Below are positions 1 through 6,750 of a stretch of 17,190 bases of DNA, piece after piece. How positions within the stretch are numbered: the stretch's first letter is position 1; each line of letters starts with the position of its first letter. Where the stretch lies: NCBI GenBank assembly GCA_002786505.1, contig PCTK01000032.1, positions 7,545 to 24,734 on the forward strand, given 5' to 3'. A program made the position numbers and the translations under genes. The notes under the pieces are model-generated. The model was given only the letters and a program-made list of their open reading frames with translations. It had not been told where the DNA came from and did not search any database. The stretch comes from Nitrospinae bacterium CG22_combo_CG10-13_8_21_14_all_47_10. GTDB lineage: Bacteria; Nitrospinota; Nitrospinia; Nitrospinales; VA-1.

Positions 1-205
1 ACAAAGGGAATATTCATGCAATTGACTTCCTGAAAACGGCAACCATTAAGCCTCCTTATTTCTTGCCAAAACCCTGAAAAACATTCTTTTTTAACCCAAA
101 CCCCCGCAATATAACAGGAATTATTTTTTATTAACTGAAAAATGCAGGTTTGGCTGACTGGGAACATTGCGGTGATCTGTTTCGCCAATGAGCCTGAAAT
201 CACTT
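1..205. other. Non-coding leader, no gene seen
   Basis: No credible reading frame is visible on either strand, and no RNA gene is recognised. The stretch is AT-rich and holds four copies of CTGAAA, beginning at 30, 74, 135 and 194. The first three read CTGAAAA and the last CTGAAAT. As it lies directly upstream of a sigma-54 promoter, it would be the natural place for enhancer-binding-protein sites, but I see no convincing dyad that would mark one. The end of an upstream gene is not recognisable at the left edge. Confidence 0.4.
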
Positions 206-221
206 TTGGCACGCAGTTTGC
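206..221 (+). promoter_or_regulatory. Sigma-54 (RpoN) -24/-12 promoter
   Basis: The bases read TTGGCACG, four bases, then TTGC. The invariant GG (208-209) and GC (220-221) are separated by exactly ten bases, as sigma-54 holoenzyme requires, and the flanking bases fit the consensus almost completely. Transcription would start about twelve bases past the GC, near 233. This would make the downstream transglycosylase gene depend on an AAA+ enhancer-binding activator. No activator gene lies in the window. Confidence 0.8.
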
Positions 222-262
222 TAAATTAAGGAAATAAGCGGGGTCGTGTCAAATTATCGTCT

Positions 263-266
263 GGAG
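263..266 (+). promoter_or_regulatory. Ribosome-binding site that decides the start of the transglycosylase gene
   Basis: GGAG lies six bases before the GTG at 273. The longer frame could begin with GTG at 246, but its AAGGA (228-232) is 13 bases away and largely upstream of the predicted sigma-54 start point near 233. The site at 263-266 is therefore the better ribosome-binding site and gives a 5' leader of about 40 bases. Confidence 0.5.
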
Positions 267-272
267 ATTTGT

Positions 273-1070
273 GTGTTGAACACAGGGTTTTATTATCTGC
301 AAAATTTAAATAAATTGGACTCTGTTAATCCTGTTAAGGCGAGAGAGGGGATGATTGCAGGTCATTCCAATCTTTTTTACTCTGTATTGGTTAAGCACCA
401 GCTCAACATGATTCAAGCATGGAGCACGTCAAGTGCCGTTTCCGATTCGGATGTGGATCCGCTTTTCCTTTCAAAAGCACTTCTCAATTTCAAGGGTTTT
501 AGCGGTGAGAAAAATTTTCAACCAGCCATTAATTCGCGGCAGGTTTTGCAGTCTTATGAGGCGGTAAAAAAAATGGCAGAAGGGGAAAGTTTGAACAAGC
601 CATCGCTTAAAGAGCTGGCAACCCGCGTTGCGGTGAAATACTCAATCCCTCCAGCATTATTTCAAAATCTCATTCAAATAGAATCCGGGTATGACCCCAA
701 GGCTTTGAGTCCCAGGGGAGCGATGGGACTAGGGCAGATTATGCCGGAAACCGCCAGGGAACTGGGATTGGCCCTCGGAGACGATAAGACGCCGGGTTCG
801 GTCTGGCATGCTGAGTCAAATTTAACTGCTTCGGCCCGTTATCTAAAACGCCTTTATGATAAATATCATCATGAAGGATTCAGCGAGGGAGAAGCCTGGA
901 ATTTTGCGGCCGGGGCCTACAACGCCGGAATGGGAAATATTGGCAAGGCAATCAGGAAAATTTCCCATGAACCGGTTAAAACCTGGGACCAGGTAGCAAA
1001 AGTACTTCCTCAAGTTACCGGAAAATATTCCAGGGAAACCATTCGCTACGTAAACCGTTTGCGAGCCTGA
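273..1070 (+). CDS. SLT-family lytic transglycosylase
   Basis: This is a peptidoglycan lytic transglycosylase. The family cleaves the MurNAc-GlcNAc bond and leaves 1,6-anhydro-MurNAc. Numbered from the upstream GTG at 246, the C-terminal half (about 125-274) carries the catalytic Glu146 in IQIESGYDP, the GLGQIMP motif at 161-167, AGAYNAG at 222-228 and the closing ETIRYVNRL, so the Slt/MltC-like fold is complete. The first 120 residues are not recognisable and contain neither a signal peptide nor a lipobox, which is unusual for an enzyme acting in the periplasm. I prefer GTG 273 because of its ribosome-binding site. GTG 246 and ATG 351 are alternatives, and none of them yields an export signal. 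The gene stands alone behind a sigma-54 promoter, so expression is probably activator-controlled. Sigma-54 control could fit a flagellar or envelope-assembly role, but that is inference. Confidence 0.85.
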   Translation: MLNTGFYYLQNLNKLDSVNPVKAREGMIAGHSNLFYSVLVKHQLNMIQAWSTSSAVSDSDVDPLFLSKALLNFKGFSGEKNFQPAINSRQVLQSYEAVKKMAEGESLNKPSLKELATRVAVKYSIPPALFQNLIQIESGYDPKALSPRGAMGLGQIMPETARELGLALGDDKTPGSVWHAESNLTASARYLKRLYDKYHHEGFSEGEAWNFAAGAYNAGMGNIGKAIRKISHEPVKTWDQVAKVLPQVTGKYSRETIRYVNRLRA

Positions 1071-1113
1071 TTCCTGGCTGTTACAGTTCCAGTCCGTAAG
1101 TCTGGGATAGAGG

Positions 1114-1980
1114 TCAGCGCAGTTTTCTTAAGCCAAAAGTTTCTCTAAACAGATGAGTGAATACAAACAGCAGGTTTTCTTTCTTCTCGGCCAGCCGCCG
1201 GAGGGTATAGGGTAACCATGCTTTTCCGTAAGGAATATAGATTCTTACACGGTATCCTTTATCCTTGAGGGTTTTTTGTAAATCTCGTCGGATTCCATAC
1301 AGCATTTCGAAGTAAAAGGAGTTTGGGTCAATTTTTTCCCGGCCTATAAAATTTAAAAGTTCCACTAACAGGTTTTCATCATGGGTGGCGATTGCGGGCT
1401 GAATTCCCTCCTTCAACAGTTGGCAGGCGAGATTGAAAAAATTTGTTCTGATTTTATCCATGGACTGTAAGGCAACCTCAGCGGGTTCTTTATAAGCACC
1501 TTTGCAAAGCCTGATGGAAATTCCGTTGTCAATGCAATGGCGAATATCATTTGAAGATCGGAGCAGGTAAGCTTGAATGGCCTGCCCAATTTGAGGGTGG
1601 GACCTGTGCACTTCGTCACAAATTTCCAGGGTATCCTGAGTATGGGAGGAACCTTCCATATCCACCCGGATTGTGTGGTCACCCAATGCCCGTGCCAATT
1701 GTTTTAGATTTTCCGCGCAGAAATCCCTGTCAATATCCAGGCCTAACTGTGTAAGCTTGATAGAGAATTCAAAAGAGTGGTTAATGTTACCAAGAGACTC
1801 AAAAAGTTTAAGGTATTCAATTTTTGCCGACTCTGCCTGTGACCGGGTGACAACGCTTTCTCCCAAAATATCAATGGATGCGAAATATCCGGATTCTCTA
1901 ATGCGTTGGATGGCGGGTAAAGCGGTCGTAAGGTCAGGTCCAGCTATAAAACGTTTGGCAAAAGGGTATAGTAGTTTCAT
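1114..1980 (-). CDS. Proline dehydrogenase (monofunctional, FAD-dependent)
   Basis: This enzyme oxidises L-proline to delta-1-pyrroline-5-carboxylate and passes electrons through FAD to the quinone pool. It is a PutA-domain beta/alpha barrel of 288 residues, close to the usual size of about 300 for monofunctional forms. Motifs in order: RVDMEGS (about 105-111), RLCKGAYKEP (157-166, with the flavin/substrate lysine), ATHD (198-201), FEMLYGIR (224-231), and RIYIPYGKAW leading to RRLAE near 261-265, whose arginine pair binds the proline carboxylate in this family. The P5C dehydrogenase that completes the pathway is not in the window. A TTG at 1986 is possible, but ATG 1980 has an AGG about six to seven bases upstream. 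It is convergent with the transglycosylase gene, 43 bases apart, with no strong terminator between them. Confidence 0.93.
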   Translation of the reverse strand: MKLLYPFAKRFIAGPDLTTALPAIQRIRESGYFASIDILGESVVTRSQAESAKIEYLKLFESLGNINHSFEFSIKLTQLGLDIDRDFCAENLKQLARALGDHTIRVDMEGSSHTQDTLEICDEVHRSHPQIGQAIQAYLLRSSNDIRHCIDNGISIRLCKGAYKEPAEVALQSMDKIRTNFFNLACQLLKEGIQPAIATHDENLLVELLNFIGREKIDPNSFYFEMLYGIRRDLQKTLKDKGYRVRIYIPYGKAWLPYTLRRLAEKKENLLFVFTHLFRETFGLRKLR

Positions 1981-2080
1981 AAACAACCTGATAAGTGGTA
2001 TTGACTCGCTAGAAATATGTGCCCTCCTGGCAAAGTTAGCTAGTATTCAATTAAAAATAATGTCCGGGATGAGCGAAAAT

Positions 2081-2110
2081 TTTCCATTTAGGCTAAGAAT
2101 TTAATAAAAT
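2081..2110 (+). promoter_or_regulatory. Possible sigma-70 promoter for the small-protein/kinase operon
   Basis: TTTCCA at 2081-2086 (four of six matches to TTGACA) and TAAAAT at 2105-2110 (five of six matches to TATAAT) are separated by 18 bases. Transcription would begin near 2117, about 20 bases before the ribosome-binding site at 2136-2143. This is a consensus match only. The region between 1981 and 2149 otherwise holds nothing recognisable. Confidence 0.35.
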
Positions 2111-2135
2111 AAAGTTCTTTTTAAACAGGTTTTCC

Positions 2136-2143
2136 GAGAGGAG
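2136..2143 (+). promoter_or_regulatory. Strong ribosome-binding site of the 30-residue ORF
   Basis: GAGAGGAG sits six bases before ATG 2150. It is one of the best Shine-Dalgarno matches in the window and is the main reason to treat the short ORF as a real gene. Confidence 0.6.
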
Positions 2144-2149
2144 TTCAAA

Positions 2150-2242
2150 ATGAATTTAGGTTGTATTTTAACTATGGGTCTGGCAGGGGTTGTCACCATA
2201 ACAATGGTGTATTATTTTTTTGTTGAGTGGAATGCCGATTAA
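2150..2242 (+). CDS. Small single-span membrane protein (30 aa), unknown function
   Basis: This short frame reads ATG to TAA and encodes 30 residues: MNLGC, then a hydrophobic core of about 20 residues (roughly 5-25, rich in Ile, Leu, Val, Met, Tyr and Phe), ending in the acidic, hydrophilic tail EWNAD. The layout is that of a one-helix membrane protein. There is no cleavage site or basic N-terminus typical of a signal peptide. The strong ribosome-binding site and the position 21 bases before the kinase gene, on the same strand, suggest a genuine operon member. Small membrane proteins of this size often bind and tune larger membrane complexes or sensors. Here the kinase has no membrane span of its own, so tethering or signal input is conceivable but purely inferential. 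I do not recognise a family. Confidence 0.6.
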   Translation: MNLGCILTMGLAGVVTITMVYYFFVEWNAD

Positions 2243-2263
2243 TCATTAACTTGAGATATTAAA

Positions 2264-4510
2264 TTGTTTTTATTTGATCAAGCGAACTTCAATCTTAAAG
2301 AAGTATTGGATTTGATTCCGGGCAATATCTGTATGCTCAATGAAGAGGGCGGGATCATTTATGTTAACGCCAGTTGGGAAAATTTTTACCGGCCTGGAAT
2401 TGTTCCGAATTTTCCAGGCCTTATTGTTGGCTCGGATTACCTGGATGAATGCGCGAGGTGGGAAGTCATTTCAGAGGAGCAGATAAAAGGGATTTGGTCT
2501 GTAATAAATGGGGACCGCAAAATTTATGTTTCTGTATATCTCTGCCATTATCTTGACCAGGAAAAATGGTTTCTTTTAAAAGCCGTCTCTCCCCTCGATA
2601 AAAAGGGTTGCATGGTTTTAAAATTTGATGTGACAGAAAAGAAGAAAACAGAAGAAAAATACAAGATAAATGAAGCCATTCTGAAAAGTCTCATTAATAA
2701 CTCCCCGGCCCTTATTTATATGAAAGACATGGACGGGAAATACACCCATGTTAATAAAGTCTTTGAGCAAGTGGTTGGCGCTAAAAAAGAGAAGATTATT
2801 GGCAAAAAACCCTACGAAATATTTCCATGGGAGATGGCGGATCGGTTTGTTAAAAATGACAGAAAAGTGATCGGGACTAGAAAACCCCTCATTATTGAGG
2901 AGCAGTTTTGCCTTGACGACCAGATTAAAACTTTTCATTGCATCCTGTTTCCACTGCGTGATGATGGCGGTAACCTGATCGGAATTGCCGGGATTTCCAT
3001 GGATATTACCGACAGGAAAATTGCTGAAGAAAAACTCCAGAAATATAAAAAAGAACTTGAAGAAGCTTTGAGCCTCAATGAAGAAAGACTGCAACTTTTT
3101 TTTGAGGCTTCCACCGATGGTATTTGGGATTGGAATTTGCAAACTAATGAAATGCTTTTTAGCCCCAGTTGGCTGGAATCGCTAGGCTACCAGCCGGATG
3201 AATTGGAGCCCGACTTTGATTCATGGAAAAGCCTTATTCACCCGGATGACAGGCCAAAGATAATGACAGCCTTAAATAATCATCTGCAAGGGAAGAGTGA
3301 GGTGTATCAATGTGAAAATCGAATTTTACAAAAGGATGGTACCTGGAGGTGGAACCTTGATCGCGGCCGGGTAGTGAAAAAAGATGAAATGGGCAGGCCT
3401 TTACGGATGGTTGGATCGGATACTGATATTACAAGGCTCAAGAAGGCCGAGTTTGCCCTTCGTGCCAGTGAACAAAATCTTGCACAGGCCCAGGAAATGG
3501 CATGCCTGGGGAGCTGGGAAATGGATGTTAAACAAAACAGCTTACTTTGGTCGGATGAGGTATACAAGATCTTTGGCGTGGATAAAAACCAATTCAAACC
3601 TACCTTTGAGGCTTGTTTGACAGCCGTTCACCCCGATGACCGGTGGTGGGTTAATGAAGAAAAGATGAAAGGCATCTATGAAAAGAAGCCGTATGATATT
3701 AATCACCGCATTGTTCTTCCCGATGGTTCCCAAAGGATCGTTCATGTAAAATCCAAAACTCTCTATGATGAAAAAGGAAACCCTGAAAGGGTTGTTGGTA
3801 CGATTTGTGATATTACGGAGAAAAAAAATGCAGAAGAAAATTTAAAAAAATCGCGCCAGCAATTGAGGGATTTGAGTAATAAACTGCAAACCATTCGGGA
3901 GGAAGATAAAAAACGGATATCAAGGGAAATTCACGATGAATTGGGGCAAACTTTAACGGCCATAAAGTTGGACTTGACCTGGCTGGAAAAGAGAATTGAC
4001 GTCTCGGAGCCTTCTGTAAAGGATAAAATCAAATCGATATACTCGCATATAGAAAATTCCCTGGGGACCGTGCGCAGGGTTTCTACCGAACTCAGGCCCC
4101 AGGTGCTGGACGTGATGGGGTTTTGTGAGGCATTGCAATGGCAGGCTGAGAAGTTTGCGGAAAATACAAGTATTCAATATAAGCTAAACATCGAACCCGA
4201 AAGAATCAGGTTGCAACCCGAATTATCCACGGACTTATTCAGGATCTTTCAGGAGGCCTTGACCAATGTTTCCCGCCACTCCGAGGCAACCCATGTTATG
4301 ATTGATTTTATTGAAAATAAATCTGGATATGAATTAAGCGTCAGGGATAATGGCGTAGGGATCTCTTGCTCGCGAATTGATCATACTAGTTCTTTGGGGT
4401 TGCTTGGGATTCGTGAGCGCGCGCTTATCTGGAAGGGTCATGTTGAAATTAATGGTGTGGTTGGTGAAGGTACCAATTTAACAGTTCAAATTCCAAAGGA
4501 CATAAAATGA
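2264..4510 (+). CDS. Four-PAS cytoplasmic sensor histidine kinase (HisKA_3, NarX/DegS type)
   Basis: This is the sensor kinase of a two-component pair, 748 residues. Four PAS-like domains lie at about 10-125 (degenerate), 140-255, 275-395 and 405-520. The third and fourth carry the HPDDR signature of PAS_3 folds and are followed by PAC segments ending in DIT. The HisKA_3 dimerisation domain follows at about 545-620, with phospho-acceptor His557 in REIHDELGQ. The HATPase domain at about 655-748 has the N box around Asn668, DNGVGI at 695-700 and GLLGIRER at 712-719. No transmembrane segment is visible, so it senses an internal or diffusible signal. I see no obvious haem or flavin motif. The TTG start at 2264 is the only likely one, since TGA lies in frame at 2252. 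A GAG at 2253-2255 is the best ribosome-binding site. The gene overlaps the response regulator gene by ATGA. Confidence 0.93.
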   Translation: MFLFDQANFNLKEVLDLIPGNICMLNEEGGIIYVNASWENFYRPGIVPNFPGLIVGSDYLDECARWEVISEEQIKGIWSVINGDRKIYVSVYLCHYLDQEKWFLLKAVSPLDKKGCMVLKFDVTEKKKTEEKYKINEAILKSLINNSPALIYMKDMDGKYTHVNKVFEQVVGAKKEKIIGKKPYEIFPWEMADRFVKNDRKVIGTRKPLIIEEQFCLDDQIKTFHCILFPLRDDGGNLIGIAGISMDITDRKIAEEKLQKYKKELEEALSLNEERLQLFFEASTDGIWDWNLQTNEMLFSPSWLESLGYQPDELEPDFDSWKSLIHPDDRPKIMTALNNHLQGKSEVYQCENRILQKDGTWRWNLDRGRVVKKDEMGRPLRMVGSDTDITRLKKAEFALRASEQNLAQAQEMACLGSWEMDVKQNSLLWSDEVYKIFGVDKNQFKPTFEACLTAVHPDDRWWVNEEKMKGIYEKKPYDINHRIVLPDGSQRIVHVKSKTLYDEKGNPERVVGTICDITEKKNAEENLKKSRQQLRDLSNKLQTIREEDKKRISREIHDELGQTLTAIKLDLTWLEKRIDVSEPSVKDKIKSIYSHIENSLGTVRRVSTELRPQVLDVMGFCEALQWQAEKFAENTSIQYKLNIEPERIRLQPELSTDLFRIFQEALTNVSRHSEATHVMIDFIENKSGYELSVRDNGVGISCSRIDHTSSLGLLGIRERALIWKGHVEINGVVGEGTNLTVQIPKDIK

Positions 4511-5160
4511 TCAGTAGTCCCGGTAAAACCATTAAAATAATAATTGCTGACGACCACGCTGTGGTCCGCAAGGGATTGATTCAAATCATTGATGAAACCC
4601 CGGATTTGGAATTGATCGATCAGGCCGGGGACGGTAATGAACTTTTGGCGAAACTTCACGGCCAGGACGTGGATGTTTTATTGCTGGACATTAATATGCC
4701 AGGCCAAACGGGATGGGAAGTCATGCAGAAAGTTCATCGTGAATATCCGGATATTAAAGTTGTGATTCTCAGCGTTTCTTCGGAAGAAAATTATGCCAAA
4801 CAGTTTTATAAAGCTGGCGCTGTAGGTTATTTGACAAAAGACAGTGCCCCTGAACAGCTTGTTGAGGCTATTCGGAAAGTTTTTGATGGTGGAATTTATG
4901 TCAGTCAGAATTTTGCCGAAAAAATGGTGCATAGTATTAAAAATGATTCTGACAAGGCATTGCATGAAAATCTGTCACCCAGAGAACTGCAAATCTTCTG
5001 CATGATCGGTGCGGGGAAGACCCTGACCGAAATTTCCGCCGAACTTAACCTGGGAGTTGGAACAGTGGGGACGTATAGAAGCCGGATACTGGCAAAAACT
5101 ACCTTGAAAAATAATGCGCAAATCACCAACTACGCATTCAAAAATAAACTGATCCAGTAG
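4507..5160 (+). CDS. NarL/FixJ-family response regulator
   Basis: This is a DNA-binding response regulator of 217 residues, the usual size for the family. The receiver domain (about 8-125) shows the acidic pair Asp15-Asp16, phosphorylation site Asp61 in LLLDINMPG, Ser89 in the switch position and Lys111. The LuxR-type HTH occupies about 154-215 and starts with LSPRELQIF, with a recognition-helix segment around 183-195. The start codon overlaps the kinase stop (ATGA, 4507-4510), and AAGGA at 4496-4500 lies six bases upstream. The coupling and the HisKA_3 class of the partner make this the cognate regulator. Target genes cannot be told from the sequence. The gene converges with the GIY-YIG gene only seven bases away, with no strong terminator. 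Confidence 0.95.
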   Translation: MISSPGKTIKIIIADDHAVVRKGLIQIIDETPDLELIDQAGDGNELLAKLHGQDVDVLLLDINMPGQTGWEVMQKVHREYPDIKVVILSVSSEENYAKQFYKAGAVGYLTKDSAPEQLVEAIRKVFDGGIYVSQNFAEKMVHSIKNDSDKALHENLSPRELQIFCMIGAGKTLTEISAELNLGVGTVGTYRSRILAKTTLKNNAQITNYAFKNKLIQ

Positions 5161-5167
5161 GGCTTGC

Positions 5168-5491
5168 CTATTTCCCCTGAACGGGTTTTAAGTCTTCAAG
5201 GTTTATCCTGCCTGAGTTTTGTATCAGGCTTTCCTTTTCCTGCTTGGATAGTTTTTTGAGCGCAAATTCCGCTTTTAATGCGAAAGACCGACTCCCAATT
5301 TCCTGCTGAAAAACCAGTTTTAAAGGGCTCTTTCCCCGAAGATATTTTGCGGCTTTTTTGCCGGCTTCCTGATGTTCTGAAAATCGCCGGGCAACATCCT
5401 GGGTGATTCCGGTATAAAGCTGGCCTTGGTTGGTTCTCACCATATACAGGTGCCAGGGAATATTTTTGCAGTTGGAATCACCGGTAGTCAA
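5168..5491 (-). CDS. GIY-YIG domain protein (YhbQ/UPF0213-like)
   Basis: This is a stand-alone GIY-YIG nuclease-fold protein of 107 residues. It has the first strand motif WHLYMVRT at 13-20, YTGIT at 26-30, Arg35-Arg36, His40, a conserved KKAAKYLRG segment at 45-53 and the catalytic-type Glu75 followed by Lys79-Lys80, the arrangement seen in the small YhbQ/UPF0213 group. Members of this group are predicted or shown to act on DNA, but the physiological role is not settled. The first strand requires a start upstream of the Met at 17, and TGA is immediately in frame before TTG 5491, so TTG is the likely start. That TGA is the stop codon of msrAB, so translation is almost certainly coupled. The 20-residue tail has no recognised domain. 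Confidence 0.85.
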   Translation of the reverse strand: MTTGDSNCKNIPWHLYMVRTNQGQLYTGITQDVARRFSEHQEAGKKAAKYLRGKSPLKLVFQQEIGSRSFALKAEFALKKLSKQEKESLIQNSGRINLEDLKPVQGK

Positions 5492-6634
5492 TCAGATGCC
5501 ATTGTTGAATAATGAAAGAAAATCTTCATAGCCTTCTTCTTTTAATTTCTCAACGGGTATAAACCTCAAGGCCGCCGAATTGATGCAATACCGCAACCCC
5601 GTCGGCTTGGGTCCATCCTTGAACAAATGTCCCAAATGTGAATCGGCAGTATTGGAACGGACTTCGATCCGTTCCATGCCAAATGTGCTATCTCTTTTCT
5701 GGATTATGTTTTCCTGCACCAGTGGGCGGGTGAAAGAAGGCCAGCCCGTCCCGGATTTGAATTTGTCTTTAGAACTGAACAGGGGTTCCCCGGAAATAAT
5801 ATCTACATAAATGCCGGCTCTTTTATTGTCCCAGTACTCATTTCTGAATGGTGGCTCCGTGCCATTTTTCTGGGTGACGTTATATTGCATTTTGGTCAAT
5901 TGATCCAGGGATTTGGTTTTGTTGCCAATCAGGGTAAATCGCGTAGATTTATTCCCGGAAAATCCTGACTTGGAAATTTTGTATTCCTTGTCTTCCCCCC
6001 ATATGCGGTTTATAAACTCATCCCTTCCTGATCCGGCTCGATATACCCTGTACCGGATATAATTTTTTTTGAAAAAATCCTGATGGTATTCTTCCGCAGG
6101 ATAAAACGGGCCTGCCGGTTTGATTTTTGTGACGATTTTTTTGCTGAATCGCTTTTCATCTTCAAGTTTTTTTTTGGACTGTTCCGCAACTTTTTTTTGT
6201 TGCTCGTTTTTATAGAAGATTCCTGTTGTATATTGTTTGCCCCGGTCCACAAATTGACCTTTCGCGTCGGTGGGGTCAATATTTCTCCAAAAAATCTCCA
6301 GAATGTCATTGTAGGATATTTTTTCAGGATCGTAATGGATCTCTACGGCTTCAACATGCTCGGTGGACCCTGACGCGACGTCCTTGTAAGTAGGGTTTTC
6401 CTTTTTTCCACCGGTATAACCTGAAATAACTTTTGATATTCCGGGCTGGTCTTCAAAGGGATGCTCCATGCACCAAAAGCATCCTCCTGCGAGGATAGCG
6501 GTTTTTCCGGGATTTTCAGCGACCTTTGTGGGTGCCGGAGATTGTTCTGATGCACTATTACCATTCCTGGGTAAAAATGTTGCAAGAATAAAATAGAAAA
6601 TAAACAATAAAAACGCCAAATATAGTTTATTCAT
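5492..6634 (-). CDS. msrAB: Membrane-anchored or secreted peptide methionine sulfoxide reductase MsrA-MsrB fusion
   Basis: This bifunctional enzyme reduces both epimers of methionine sulfoxide in proteins. Residues 4-20 form a hydrophobic segment after a Lys, a signal peptide or N-terminal anchor, so it acts outside the cytoplasm. MsrA (about 44-200) has the catalytic Cys52 in GCFWCME, SGYTGG at 71-76 and YHQDFF at 183-188. A linker leads to MsrB (about 245-375), with SGTGWPSF at 294-301, DSHLGHLF at 331-338 and catalytic Cys350 in RYCINSAALRF. The zinc-binding CxxC pairs of many MsrB proteins are absent. Only three cysteines exist in the whole protein (52, 55, 350), so MsrB has no obvious resolving cysteine of its own. 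There is no thioredoxin domain, unlike Neisseria PilB. ATG 6634 has AAGGA eight bases upstream. It is followed directly by the GIY-YIG gene. Confidence 0.95.
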   Translation of the reverse strand: MNKLYLAFLLFIFYFILATFLPRNGNSASEQSPAPTKVAENPGKTAILAGGCFWCMEHPFEDQPGISKVISGYTGGKKENPTYKDVASGSTEHVEAVEIHYDPEKISYNDILEIFWRNIDPTDAKGQFVDRGKQYTTGIFYKNEQQKKVAEQSKKKLEDEKRFSKKIVTKIKPAGPFYPAEEYHQDFFKKNYIRYRVYRAGSGRDEFINRIWGEDKEYKISKSGFSGNKSTRFTLIGNKTKSLDQLTKMQYNVTQKNGTEPPFRNEYWDNKRAGIYVDIISGEPLFSSKDKFKSGTGWPSFTRPLVQENIIQKRDSTFGMERIEVRSNTADSHLGHLFKDGPKPTGLRYCINSAALRFIPVEKLKEEGYEDFLSLFNNGI

Positions 6635-6660
6635 AATGAGGGTCCTTGTGCGGGTTGTAT

Positions 6661-6672
6661 CTGTTTATACAG
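6661..6672. repeat. Short inverted repeat in the msrAB leader
   Basis: CTGT, four bases, ACAG forms a perfect 4+4 inverted repeat 27 bases upstream of the msrAB start. It could be a small operator. It has the half-sites of an Escherichia coli LexA box but not the spacing (that box has eight bases between). A chance occurrence is quite possible. Confidence 0.2.
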
Positions 6673-6750
6673 TTCTATATGGATATGATAGCAAATTCAT
6701 GCCTGTTACCTAACTGTAAATGAGTCGTTTTATTCTTCCAACGCTTACTA

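Noticed and set aside
1071..1113. Bidirectional terminator between the converging transglycosylase and proline dehydrogenase genes
   Set aside because: Only a four-base stem (CCAG/CTGG) without a U-run is visible.
2618..3142. A 174-codon open frame antisense to the kinase gene
   Set aside because: It is Phe-rich and low-complexity, mirroring the Lys/Glu-rich linker codons of the kinase. There are no start signals or domain.
5161..5200. Intrinsic terminator after the response regulator
   Set aside because: Stems of three to four bases (TAGG/CCTA, CCC/GGG followed by TTTT) are too weak to call.
6661..6672. LexA (SOS) box upstream of msrAB
   Set aside because: Half-sites match CTGT/ACAG but the gap is four bases rather than the eight of the E. 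coli box. Retained only as an uncharacterised dyad.
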